From positions 62,458,047-62,522,046 of the forward strand of contig NC_052508.1 in NCBI RefSeq assembly GCF_014356525.2: 64,000 nt of DNA, read 5' to 3'. Below are positions 54,425 through 64,000 of this stretch, one piece after another. This DNA comes from Nilaparvata lugens (lineage: Eukaryota; Arthropoda; Insecta; Hemiptera; Delphacidae). The stretch's first letter is position 1. Each line of letters opens with the position of its first letter. A program made the translations under genes and the position numbers. Under the pieces are notes generated by a model. It saw nothing but the letters and a program-made list of their open reading frames with translations, was not told where the DNA came from and did not search any database.

Positions 54425-56339
54425 GACAGTGGCTTGAGTTGAACTAGATGCGATCCTGGATTGAGTTGAACTGCTATCTAGTTAGTAGCCTACAGACTCA
54501 CAAGAAGAATGTTCAGTTTTCATTTGCAATTTCTTGAACTTAACAATCTACGAAAAAAATAACCAAAGAATTCACACTTTTAATAGCTGTTTGCAGTGTT
54601 TCAACTTACACGGATCATTGATGCTGCAAATTAATAGCTTCTCCCACACCTCGCCAAATTCCATGCTTAGTGATATTTCAGCTCAGGCTTATAATTGGAT
54701 TTTTGCAAGCGTGCTGACTTGACTTTATAATACTTCGATGCTTGCCTCTTCGTAGAATACTGTGATTTTACTCTATTTTCTCTGTTTTGTAATATTTAAG
54801 GGTTTCACTATTTCATACTACTGTATTCCGAGATATGCCTTCTTATTCAATTCCGTGAATATTACATCCCATTCATTACTCCATTACTTCCTATTTTTTT
54901 ACTTTTTATTCCAAACTCAAGTGGGATATATTAATTCGCATTAAAATCAGTTGCATCATATTGTAATGAAATGTGGTTATAGTTTTCAGAAAAAAATCGA
55001 GAGACATTCTACAATCTAGATAACAGATAATATGTTAGTTAAAAGTCTATAATATGAGAGTTTCAGCTTGATAGTTCAGAATTAATAGGTGCTAGATCTG
55101 AAAAGTTCTTGATGTGATTTTGAATTGAATTTTTTATTGTTTCCGAAAAAAATACAATGTAGCATACAAATGTAAAAAACACATGTACACAAACTTAAAA
55201 TAACAAACTTAAAAAATAATATAATAGAAACCATGCTCACATGAACCTAAAAGGTTTGTTCGTGAGTCGTGAGTTGAATTATAAATTAAATATTGAAATG
55301 AAAGAAAGGAGTTCTGAATTTTTAGCCGACTATAAACAAAATAAAACATCTTATAATAGAAAGTAATCATTAAAAGAAGAATTACAGTTTAAAAGACATA
55401 TTGAAATTATGTGATTGTTTATAGAGAAAAAAATGAAGCAATAATAAACAGGGTACTCATACCATCACATACACACAGGAGGGGCACAAGCACTCACACA
55501 TACACACACAAACACAGCACACTCACACAACACACACACCAACACGCACATAGCACATAGTACAGTACTATGAATGCAAGGATGAGCACTATCATAAGTA
55601 CAACGATCTGAGGAGACTGGAGCTATCGTCATAGTTTAAAGTGGCTAACCACGATTGGATTGCTCTCTTATAAACTTGAATGGAGCAGTTCCCAAGTCGA
55701 CTGATGCTAGGAGGCGCATTACGAATTAATAAATGTAATTACGATATAATAATTGATATTGATAGTAGAATACAATAGTAGGATCCAATAATGTAATAAA
55801 GTTTATTCATTGTATAAGATACAGGGATACATGAGCGACAAAATATACTGGCTTAAATACAATAATGTAGAGTGCAGTAGTTTAAAACATTCATTTTTCT
55901 ATAGTTAGTTTTATTTATAACTATTTTCTATTAGTATGCGAGTGAAAAATGTGAAGAACTCTTGATTATTTTGTGTTGTCTTCAATCAACTCAGCTGAAT
56001 CAGTCATATAGTTCATTAAAACCACTGAAGAATGAGAAACTAGAAGAATAATTAGCAGAAGAAGAAGAATAGAAGACGGATGCATACCTCTCACTCTCTC
56101 TCCCTCTTTTCTGACCGCTTGACCGCTCATGCGCGCAAAATTAGAGTTTTCTTAGCCGAAAATAAAGCACACTTTTTTCTAAACAAATGTTTTCATAAAA
56201 TAATAACCGTGATTATATTTTTCGCTACACAACGACTAGAAAGAAATTACGCTCGGCTGCTAATTCTTTCCTCATTCAGATCATGTACCACCGTATTATA
56301 CTCATTACAGTCAATTACGAGTTTGAAGCCTAGCTCCAA
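54425..56339. other. AT-rich DNA, no gene
   Basis: 55470-55560 is a (CA)-rich patch of CACACA and CACTCACAC units. The 108-residue frame at 56080 is unrecognised. Confidence 0.5.
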
Positions 56340-56620
56340 CCAAAAAAGGCTGCACAATATATATATATATATTTTGGGGTACCATAAGGTACACCAGCCG
56401 TCCTAGGACAGTGGAGTACATTTTTGTAATCTATATATAGTGTGCTCTATAGATATATATTTCAGTGAGCTACACAGATATAGACCAGTGTGCTATATAT
56501 CAGTGCACGGTCAATTTCAATTTGTAACAAAGTGCATAACTTGCAATTACTCGTGGTTCGTTTTTAACTCTGCGTGAAATTATAAGCAGCCAAGGTGAGC
56601 TGGGTTGTGACTGGAGCTGG
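56340..56620 (+). promoter_or_regulatory. Possible core promoter and leader
   Basis: An (AT)n run (56356-56374) and diverged CAGTGTGCTATATAT-type repeats precede GCTATATATCAGTGCACGG, a TATA element overlapping an arthropod TCAGT initiator. Further on, GCAGCCAAGGTGAGCTGG reads as an exon end plus splice donor (AAG|GTGAGC) near 56596. No start codon with a long frame follows, so this is speculative. Confidence 0.15.
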
Positions 56621-56789
56621 AGACTCCATTGTTTGTCCAGTGATTCCAGCCAGCAGAGTACTGTAGTAGCCACATTTCACCAATTGCTGCATTTATTCTC
56701 GTTTCGATAAAGAGGTGAACAGACGCTTTGTCTTCTGTCTCTTATTAGATCGTTGACTTTGTGATTTAAATAGTGATTGGGAGGATTCA

Positions 56790-56900
56790 TTTATTCATTA
56801 ATATTCATTATTTATTGCACAAAATACTACAATCATTATATAATTATAACATTATGAGGGAAAAACTAGGCTGAGCCTGTACTATTTCTATCCAAGAATT
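56790..56900 (-). mobile_element. LINE-like 3' end
   Basis: TTATTTATTGCACAAAATAC is the inverse of the tail region, and AACTAGGCTGAGCCTGTACT (56864-56883) is the inverse of the conserved hairpin (AGGC-TCA-GCCT on the minus strand). Confidence 0.55.
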
Positions 56901-57928
56901 TTTGATAAAAAGTTAATGCTGTCCAAATGATGAGATTATGATATCACACACTGCTTCGTTACTTGATTTTTGGTCCGGTAATAATGATTTGAAGATTTTG
57001 AATGTTGAAGATTGACATAATACTTCAAATGAGTCAAAGAATGTATCACAATGAATAAAAAACTTAGGAAATATTGCACTTATTTGAAAATTTTGAATAC
57101 GAAATCACAAACCTAACCACTATTGATTTAGCCTCATTGCCATCCTTCTTGCATCATTTCTTATTATTTTTACATTACAACTTCACTAATACTTTTGAAA
57201 ATTTTGGGATTCAGTCAAATATAATTGCATACATTTGACCTAGAAGTTATAGCACTCATCGTTGTTAAACCTATAAATCCCATTGATTGGGATTCGATGA
57301 AACTGTTAATAAATGTAACTGGAATTCAGAAAATATGCATTGAATTATGTAATCCACGGCCAGTTAACGTAAATTGAGAAGTAAAAGGTGTGAGAGATCC
57401 TAGTGAGAAAATCACATTTCAATTCCAGAATCGGTAGCCTAACATAGGTATCATAAGTTTGAAACATATTCACTCGTTAGTCTCTACATTATTTTGAGGT
57501 AGTATTCAGATGATGAAAATCATAAAGATATTTACTGAAATTACAACATATTGATAACCCACAGTGAAATATGATGTCATCTATCAGGACTAATTCAACA
57601 ACTGGAATGAATGAATGAGTTGATGACGTTGTTCAACGGTGGTTGAATTCAATAGTGGATTGGCAAGACAAATGTTGAATACAATGAATTGAAATTTTAA
57701 TCACTTATACGTATATGTGAAAATCTCAAGTCGTTCATTCAATATTTGTCTATCAATTTAGTTTAGCAAAATAAGAAATATGATTTATAAATAAATATTA
57801 TTGATACAACTTATTAATATTATTATTACAACTTACTTATTATTATATACAACTATTATAATACAACTTATGATTTCTCTACCACTACAGCAGAGAAAAC
57901 TCATTCATTAAGATTGTTTTATTCTATG
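56901..57928. other. AT-rich DNA, no gene
   Basis: Nothing recognised beyond short AT runs. Confidence 0.4.
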
Positions 57929-58791
57929 CACTACAGCAGGGGTCTCCAACCTTTCTTATCCAAGGGCCACATTGTTGATTCTTGGGAGGCTTAGAGAGCC
58001 AGTAACAAGGATATACGTGGAATCTGACTTGTGGGGACACACACCGCGGGGGATTTAGGGGGTGTAAAATTATTATATTTTCATTAAAATAATATGAGGA
58101 GTTTCGAGTAGGTTTAATTGAAACACAGGAAGAAACAAACCAATTCATTCCAATATAAAGTCCAATTTATTGAGTGTAAAAAGGTCATATGAAAACTTGG
58201 CAATGCATGAATTTAGCAAGTTGAACAAAATGATAATAACGTTTTTAATAGTAATAAGACAACTTGACAATACACGAATTTACATAAAGTTACCAAGCTA
58301 AAAGAGAATACTTATTTTTAGTGAGAAGATTGCATTTCTTTTCACTTAGAATGTCCACCCATTTAGGATCAAACTGTGTGGTTCCGATCATTAAAATTGT
58401 TTTCAAATGTTCTTCTGACAAGGAAGATCTGTATTTGGATTTAACAAAACTTCATTTTTGAAAATGTCTGCTTACACTTTTAGGTAGATCTAAAAAGAGA
58501 AAACATAGCTTGAGCATGGTTTTTTATGTTTTTAGAGTCTTTTTCTGGGAGAGACATGTACAGTCCGTGCAGACCATTAGCTAATATCTCGTAATGGTTG
58601 ATCGCTGCTTGTTTACAGCTTATTTCACACTTATTGAGAAATGGAGTGGCTTGTAAGAGAAGAGTACTGAACTCACAGTTGTTGTCAAAAATGTGTATAG
58701 ATATATATTTTTAAAAATCTGTAGCAATAACTCTCGGCGGGCCGGTCAAAATCTATCCGCGGGCCGTAGGTTGGAGAGCCCTGCACTACAG
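57929..58791 (-). mobile_element. hAT element with 8-bp TSD
   Basis: The element occupies 57937-58783 (847 bp). Ends CAGGGGTCTCCAACCT and AGGTTGGAGAGCCCTG are inverted repeats with one mismatch. The 8-bp direct repeat CACTACAG flanks it exactly at 57929-57936 and 58784-58791. Both the end sequence and the 8-bp duplication are hAT hallmarks. It is an internally deleted copy that keeps only the transposase C-terminus. The clean duplication argues for a fairly recent insertion. Confidence 0.95.
58290..58712 (-). pseudogene. hAT transposase C-terminus, decayed
   Basis: On the minus strand an open stretch contains LLLQATPFLNKCEISCKQAA, HYEILANGLHGLYMSLPEKD and FSKMKF, then in a second frame VKSKYRSSLSEEHLKTIL, ending at TAA 58290-58292. 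This is the C-terminal region of a hAT transposase, including the FSxMK..VKS.YRSSLSEEHL dimerisation segment, of the type also found in domesticated GTF2IRD2/ZBED-like proteins. An in-frame TAA at 58480-58482 and a 1-base shift near 58445 break it. The zinc finger and catalytic DDE residues are missing, so it is inactive. Confidence 0.85.
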
Positions 58792-59653
58792 TTGATGCCC
58801 ATCAAACTGCATAAAATTTCATCTAGTTATCCATCTATCAATTTGTGAAAATTTCCTTGGGAGAGAATTCCAAATTAATTGATTGATTGACATCTTCTAG
58901 GATCCACTCGGAGATACTCTCAGAAGAAAGGAATAAATACAATGGTAATAGGAGGTGTAGAAAGAGGGGAATGGACGTGCAAGGGGAAACAGTTGAAGAA
59001 AGAGAGAGAATAAAATAATGAAGAGGAAGCATTATGTCATCGCCAAACAAGACAAGTAAAGGGACAGTCTACAAAAAGCAGGCAAGTCTGAAAGACAACA
59101 ATAATAATTTGTGCGGTACCGACGACTATAGAACTATTGCTATAAACAGTTCAGTTTATTGGTCTGGCTTGCTTCTGTCAGCTGTTTTGGGGTGGTTGGG
59201 GGGGTTGACTGCTGCTAGGCTGTCCTAGTACTGACTTGCACAAATTGCTCTTACCCCCCCCCTGGACCGTTGAGGGGAAGGGGTAGTTGCCCTCAAAATC
59301 GGTGACAATCGTTTGTGGAATCGGGGAGCTGCACATCCAAGTCTGGGGACATCTGGAAATATGCCTTTCTACCCCCTTCAACCGCTTGAATAGAATCGAT
59401 GACAGACCCAAAAACTATTTGATGTTTCCCCTTCAAACAGAACATAACACTGTTATTGTTGTGCCATGGGCTCTTATCGTTCAGGATACAATTAAGTTAG
59501 ATTGATTCAATCATGGAAATTGAACATGAATCTATGAATATATTCAATAAATCGATTAATGAATTATATCTAATTCATCCATGTATTACATATTATGTTT
59601 TTGAAGAATAATGCTACACAGTTTAAAAAAGAGTTCACTGTAGTCACTCCGAT
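58792..59653. other. No gene; G-run patch
   Basis: GGGGTGGTTGGGGGGG lies at 59189-59204 and a C-run at 59253-59260. Short frames at 59034, 59178 and 59287 are unrecognised; the sequence around 59230-59380 is GC-balanced and unique. Confidence 0.4.
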
Positions 59654-59836
59654 CACTACCTCCGTAAAGAAAGTCGTAGTGCATTCGTGTGACGTCAGCA
59701 AAAGGTAGGGCTCCTACACCAATAATAACACTAGCTGATATAGATCAGCTGAAATCAACGAATTTTTATTGACATAGGAGCCCTACCTATGCTGACGTCA
59801 TACGAATGCACTACGGCTTTGTTTACGGAGGTAGTG
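59654..59836. mobile_element. Foldback element, 183 bp
   Basis: Arms of about 63 bp start CACTACCTCCGTAAAGAAAG and end TTTGTTTACGGAGGTAGTG, with inner GTGCATTCGTGTGACGTCAG and GTAGGGCTCCTA. The loop contains TAGCTGATATAGATCAGCTG. Confidence 0.85.
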
Positions 59837-60116
59837 CTCTGATCCCATATATCTTCTGATATGATATTTAGTTAATTCATAATCATAATTTATTATAGTG
59901 TAGCCTATTTACATTGAAACAGTTGATTTTGAACACATTCATAAAAGGACATACAGGGGTAATTTTGAATGGTTGGATAGAAAGCTACAAAATAGTTATT
60001 ATGTTCTTGGAATTTGTCACGCTAGATCTAGTTTAAGGTCCAACAACTCTGGCGCAGTTTCAGGCCAGCTCTTTACTGAAGAACCCTCTTTACAAAATCA
60101 GTATAAATAATAAGAG
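59837..60116. other. AT-rich DNA, no gene
   Basis: Nothing recognised. Confidence 0.4.
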
Positions 60117-61010
60117 AAAAAATCTGGTGTGGCGCACTCACACAACTTTCCTTGCCGTTATGTAAATTGATCACCTGACGCTAGTGTTCCCGCGCATCTC
60201 AAGTCCACTATTCAAAGATTTGAGCCAGCTGGTGACAGGGCAATAACGCTGAAAACACACGAGGTCTGCTATCTCTTCATAGTGAATCATTCAATAGAAT
60301 CAACAGTTGCCAACAGTTTGCAATATTGGATAATCACATTTTCTCGAATTTCGAGCTTATTTTCAATTTTAGGTGAGAATGTTACCAAACATTAATTGTA
60401 GAGATTCTTATGCTCAATCTTTTCCATTCGGAATGTTAGGATTAAATATTGTATCTGAAGCCTGATAATAGAGAATCTAAAATCAAACTTTGCATAGATG
60501 GGGCGGAGCTCCATCAGATATGGGACTTGTGGCAGTTGATAGAGCTTATCAATGACTATTCAAAATATGAATTTGATCAAAATCGTTGGAGCCGTTTTCG
60601 AGAAAATCGCGAAAAACCCTTTTTTTGACAACATTTTCGCCATCTTGAATCGCATTTGATCGAAATTGTTCGTGTCGGATCTTTATATTGTAAGGACCTT
60701 ACGTTCCAAATTTCAAGTCATTCCGTTGATTGGAAGATGAGATATCGTGTACAAAGACGCACATACATTCATACACACACACATACAGTCCAATACCCAA
60801 AAACCACTTTTTCGGACTCAGGGGACCTTGAAACGTATATAAATTTAGAAATTGGGGTACCTTAATTTTTTCGGAAAGCAATACTTCCCTTACCTATGGT
60901 AGTAGGGCAAGGAAAGTAATGAAACGTATAGAAAACATGAAATTAGGGTACCTTAATTTTTTTTGGAAAGCAATACTTTCCTTACCTATGGTAATAGGGC
61001 AAGGAAAGTA
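60117..61010 (-). mobile_element. ACTTTCCTTGCC element, copy 2
   Basis: Inverted copy of 45411-46247, from AATCTGGTGTGGCGCACTCA to AGGGCAAGGAAAGTA. The last ~95 bp are duplicated in tandem: GGTACCTTAATTTTTT..AGGGCAAGGAAAGTAA appears twice (60856-60920 and 60947-61010). No transposase is encoded. Confidence 0.75.
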
Positions 61011-61424
61011 AAAAGTGTTTTTCGATACAGAGGGCTCCGAAAAAATGTATATATACAATATATGAAAATTCAAATTCACTAATTGACAAAAGGCTATTAT
61101 TGCGGAACCATTCACTCTGCTATGATTATGGAAAATGCAGATTATCATCTTCTGAATCTGTCCTGGGCTTCACCAACCGGGATCAACGCAACTACAGTAC
61201 CTTGCCGTACCTATTCACTCGCTGATCTGAAATTATTATTTTTTCAATTGATGCACAAAGAACTCTTCAATCTGAGAATAGTTTCTGAGAAGGATTGTCA
61301 GCATTTCAAGTTTTTTTCTTGTTCCCATTTTCCCATATTATGTCTCCACTGCAAACAGGCCAAACTGCACATTTTCAAAGACACTCTCAGTGATAATAAT
61401 GTTAAATTTTTCTTCTATGTTTGG
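61011..61424. other. Open frame of unknown nature
   Basis: A 115-codon plus frame (61083-61430) has mixed, non-low-complexity composition but no domain I recognise. Its end runs into the LINE family A fragment, so it may be part of an old element. I do not call it a gene. Confidence 0.3.
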
Positions 61425-61640
61425 TTTTGAAGCATCTAAATTAAAAAATCTACTTTGTGAAAATAGTTAAGAACTGAAAAATTTGTGAAGTGGACAACTA
61501 CAATACTGAACATATTTCGGACTTGTGTAACCTTATCTAAATTTGGGAGAGGAATAGCACAAGGCTACTTTACTTTTTCTCTCTCTATCATTTTTGATTA
61601 GGTACTTATTGTGTGTATCAATAAAGAATTAATAAATAAA
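61425..61640 (+). mobile_element. LINE 3' UTR, family A copy
   Basis: Inverted relative to 6950 and 44945. It has AATTTGGGAGAGGAATAGCA and CAAGGCTACTTTACTTTTTC and ends TAATAAATAAATAAAAAAG, showing the tail of the family. Confidence 0.65.
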
Positions 61641-62559
61641 TAAAAAAGTTTAATAATAGAGAATCTGATTGTTGATTGAAAATTATTACAAAAATTGATA
61701 AATGAAGGAGAACTGGGAAAGTGTGCCAAAGAAAACCAGAAAAAAGGGGAATATTGGAAAGAAATTTGTGGTAGGAGAAGAATAAGAATAAGAGAAAAGA
61801 GGAAAAAGAAGAAGTGGAAGAAGAATAAAGAAGCAGAACAAGAAGAAGAGGAGGAAGAAAAAGAAAATACAGACAGGAAGGAAAAGAAGATAACAGGACC
61901 CATTAAACTGTTACTTTGACGTGGTATTGTCACGTGAAGTCGAACCACAAACCGCCCCACTTGTCTTGATGGGGTAAACCCCTTTTGCCACCCCCTCACC
62001 CAAAGATGCCCTTTTTCCTTCCCTTCCCAAAGGAAAGTACTCTCTCTTAACCCACCCTCCAATGGAGAGTCATGCACAGACCAGACAGAAAAGAGAGAGA
62101 AAGTATGTGTATGTGTCTGTGTGTGTGTGAGAGAGTGAGTGAGAAAGTGTTGGAGAGTGTGACAGGGTGACCACGGAAATCAATTTGTAAGACAAGATGT
62201 CAGAGCTTGCCCGCCAATCCGAGTCCAAGTCACTTGTTGAGTACAAGTAGTCATGTATGCTCCTGCTTACACGCATTGAAACAATCTGTGGTCAACCATG
62301 TAAGGTCCAAAGATTCCTATTCTCTTGGATTCTTCTACTTTTTGAGTGAGAGCTTACTGCTACTACTTGACGTGTTCCTGCAATAAATTACCATTGATTC
62401 TCTCCCAATCATTGGCTTCATTATGTGTATTTGTGAATGTGAATGAATGAATTCATTCATTCATACAAGTTCACTGCCCACCAGATCAAGGATAAATCCA
62501 GTCGAACTTGGAGGACTCTAGTTTATCCAATAAATCACTGTTAAATTTAATCAAGAGTG
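61641..62559. other. Purine tract, then unique DNA
   Basis: 61695-61900 is GAA/GGA-rich and gives Lys/Glu- and Ser/Phe-rich frames. 61925-62080 is GC-balanced and unique. 62100-62160 has (GT)/(GA) runs. No gene is seen. Confidence 0.5.
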
Positions 62560-62700
62560 ATTGATTGATTGATTGATTGAGTACTTTATTTATGTAGATT
62601 ACAATATATACTGTCTTATACACTTATATACAATAGCTTACAATACAGCAAAATTATAGATGAATTTACATGATATAGACTAAGAAAATAATTATTGAAC
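62560..62700 (-). mobile_element. Retroelement 3' end, family B
   Basis: (GATT)n (62561-62579) is followed by GAGTACTTTATTTATGTAGA and TTACAATATATACTG..TTATACAC, matching 28082-28190. Confidence 0.6.
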
Positions 62701-63097
62701 TGTATATGATATGAAAAAGCAATTTGTAATATAATAATATATTATATAGATAATAATTATATTGTTATGCATCTACATAAATTGGCGGAGATTTGGACAT
62801 ATCAATGTCCATTCTTCGGAAAGAATATTAAAAATATCCTCCCCACTAACTCTCTACCAAAACGTTAATTTCATTATTTAAACTAAGGATTTATTCATTA
62901 ATGGAAATATTGTGAAAGTTTTAATCAATATGAATATTAAGAGAAAAAAAACAGAAATTTATAAACTAAAATAATTATATAGGTAGATAAGATCAAATAA
63001 TTGATTAATAAAATGAAGTAGGCTGAAAGTAGATCAGGGTGATCAACTTTCAGTAATATACAGCAGTATGCAGTGGATAATTGAAATAACATGAGTT

Positions 63098-63103
<6 letters not shown>
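62701..63103. other. AT-rich DNA, no gene
   Basis: Nothing recognised. Confidence 0.4.

Positions 63104-63172
<69 letters not shown>
63104..63172. repeat. (TA)n microsatellite
   Basis: About 34 perfect TA units. Confidence 0.98.
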
Positions 63173-63176
<4 letters not shown>

Positions 63177-64000
63177 TCGTTCTATAACAGGTTGTCACGT
63201 TGTACTTTAGTACCATCAAATATTTTGAAATGAACCAATGAATTTTAATAGAATTATAGAATGGAAAAGAAAGTTAGACCTAGTCAAAGGATCAACCACT
63301 TAAATCGAATATTATAGCGATTAGAGTAATAGTATTATCAAAAATGATAAGAAAACATGTATAATTGTGATTCAACAACTATGAGAATCCATTGGCAAAT
63401 TAAAAATTATAAAGCGGCTTACTTATTATTGGCGGATTATAAAAAATAAAAGTTTGCATGTACGTTGAGGTTAGAATTATTTGTTTACATTTTGAAAAGA
63501 ATCAGTCGATCTTGAATAAATCGATAATTATTTGAATCAATACTGAGCGAATCAGCTGATCACTCGATCAACCAGTATAATAGGTTGAATTATAAAAATT
63601 TACTCACAAAAGATGTGTTATTGTATATACTAAGGAAGGTCGATGTATAGAAATACGGACAACTATTATTATTGTATAAATATTTATTATAATCTAAAAA
63701 GCACGAAAATCCAGAGTATACAAAACTCATATAAAAAACTAAATGTATAGGCTATGTTTATTAACATCGTATATCGAGATTTATTTATGAATTAATTCAA
63801 GATAAACACTCCATATATTTGTATAAAAACTTCTTATTTAATTTTTTCTATTATAAAGTTGAGGAAGCCCTGATTCTGAGGCGACCAATTGTATTGAGTT
63901 TATTAAATTGAAGGCCAATCAGAAAGAAGCTTACAAAGTTGTTCAAGGAAGAGATAAATTTTTCTGAAAACCACCTTCTTCTGGCTTAAGATCTTGACCT
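63173..64000. other. AT-rich DNA, no gene
   Basis: No coding frame, repeat boundary or motif cluster is recognised up to the window end. Confidence 0.4.

Overview
The window looks like insect (arthropod) nuclear DNA. It is AT-rich and dominated by transposon remnants, trinucleotide microsatellites of the GAA/TTC and GAT/ATC type, and long purine- or pyrimidine-biased tracts. Several dispersed repeats (the SINE at 7320, the ACTTTCCTTGCC element at 45411 and 60117, the Helitron-like ends at 17490 and 20230) resemble families I associate with planthopper genomes such as Nilaparvata lugens. That placement rests on memory and was not checked. I found no host protein-coding gene, no rRNA, no functional tRNA and no CRISPR array. 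Nearly all open frames are low-complexity translations of microsatellites or pieces of transposons.

Layout. 1-7.5 kb: a 5'-truncated non-LTR reverse transcriptase remnant (minus strand), a TTC microsatellite, mostly unique AT-rich DNA with one GC-balanced block near 5.7 kb, LINE 3' ends and a tRNA-headed SINE. 8-13 kb: a purine tract, modular ~200-bp repeats, two copies of a long-TIR MITE with 7-bp target duplications, a minisatellite, and copy 1 of a two-copy dispersed repeat. 13-18 kb: pyrimidine tract, foldback MITE, a 216-bp tandem duplication beside a second reverse-transcriptase remnant, and a complete-looking 240-bp non-autonomous Helitron. 20.2-22.3 kb: a ~1.09-kb tandem duplication of a composite of transposon pieces. 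22.3-29 kb: pyrimidine-rich DNA, an odd cluster of TGTCG inverted repeats near 22.95 kb, and a GC-rich foldback element near 26.5 kb. 29-38 kb: a homeodomain-site-rich block, copy 2 of the dispersed repeat, and a 1.1-kb pyrimidine-biased tract. 39-52 kb: a run of hairpin (foldback) elements and the GAA/GAT compound microsatellite. 52-64 kb: a TIR element, a third non-LTR reverse-transcriptase remnant, a hAT element with a perfect 8-bp target duplication and a decayed transposase C-terminus, further foldbacks, and a TA microsatellite.

How the parts relate. The window reads as intergenic or intronic DNA in which retroelement 3' ends, DNA transposons and foldback MITEs have accumulated between short, non-repetitive, GC-balanced blocks that could be cis-regulatory. 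Several LINE 3' ends share a small GGC-loop-GCC hairpin upstream of an A/T-rich tail, suggesting related retrotransposition machinery. I did not find a clearly new multi-gene system. The most unusual unexplained signals are the TGTCG palindrome cluster (22944-23020), the homeodomain-site block (29216-29460), the MITE pair with 7-bp duplications, and the shared 3'-end hairpin.
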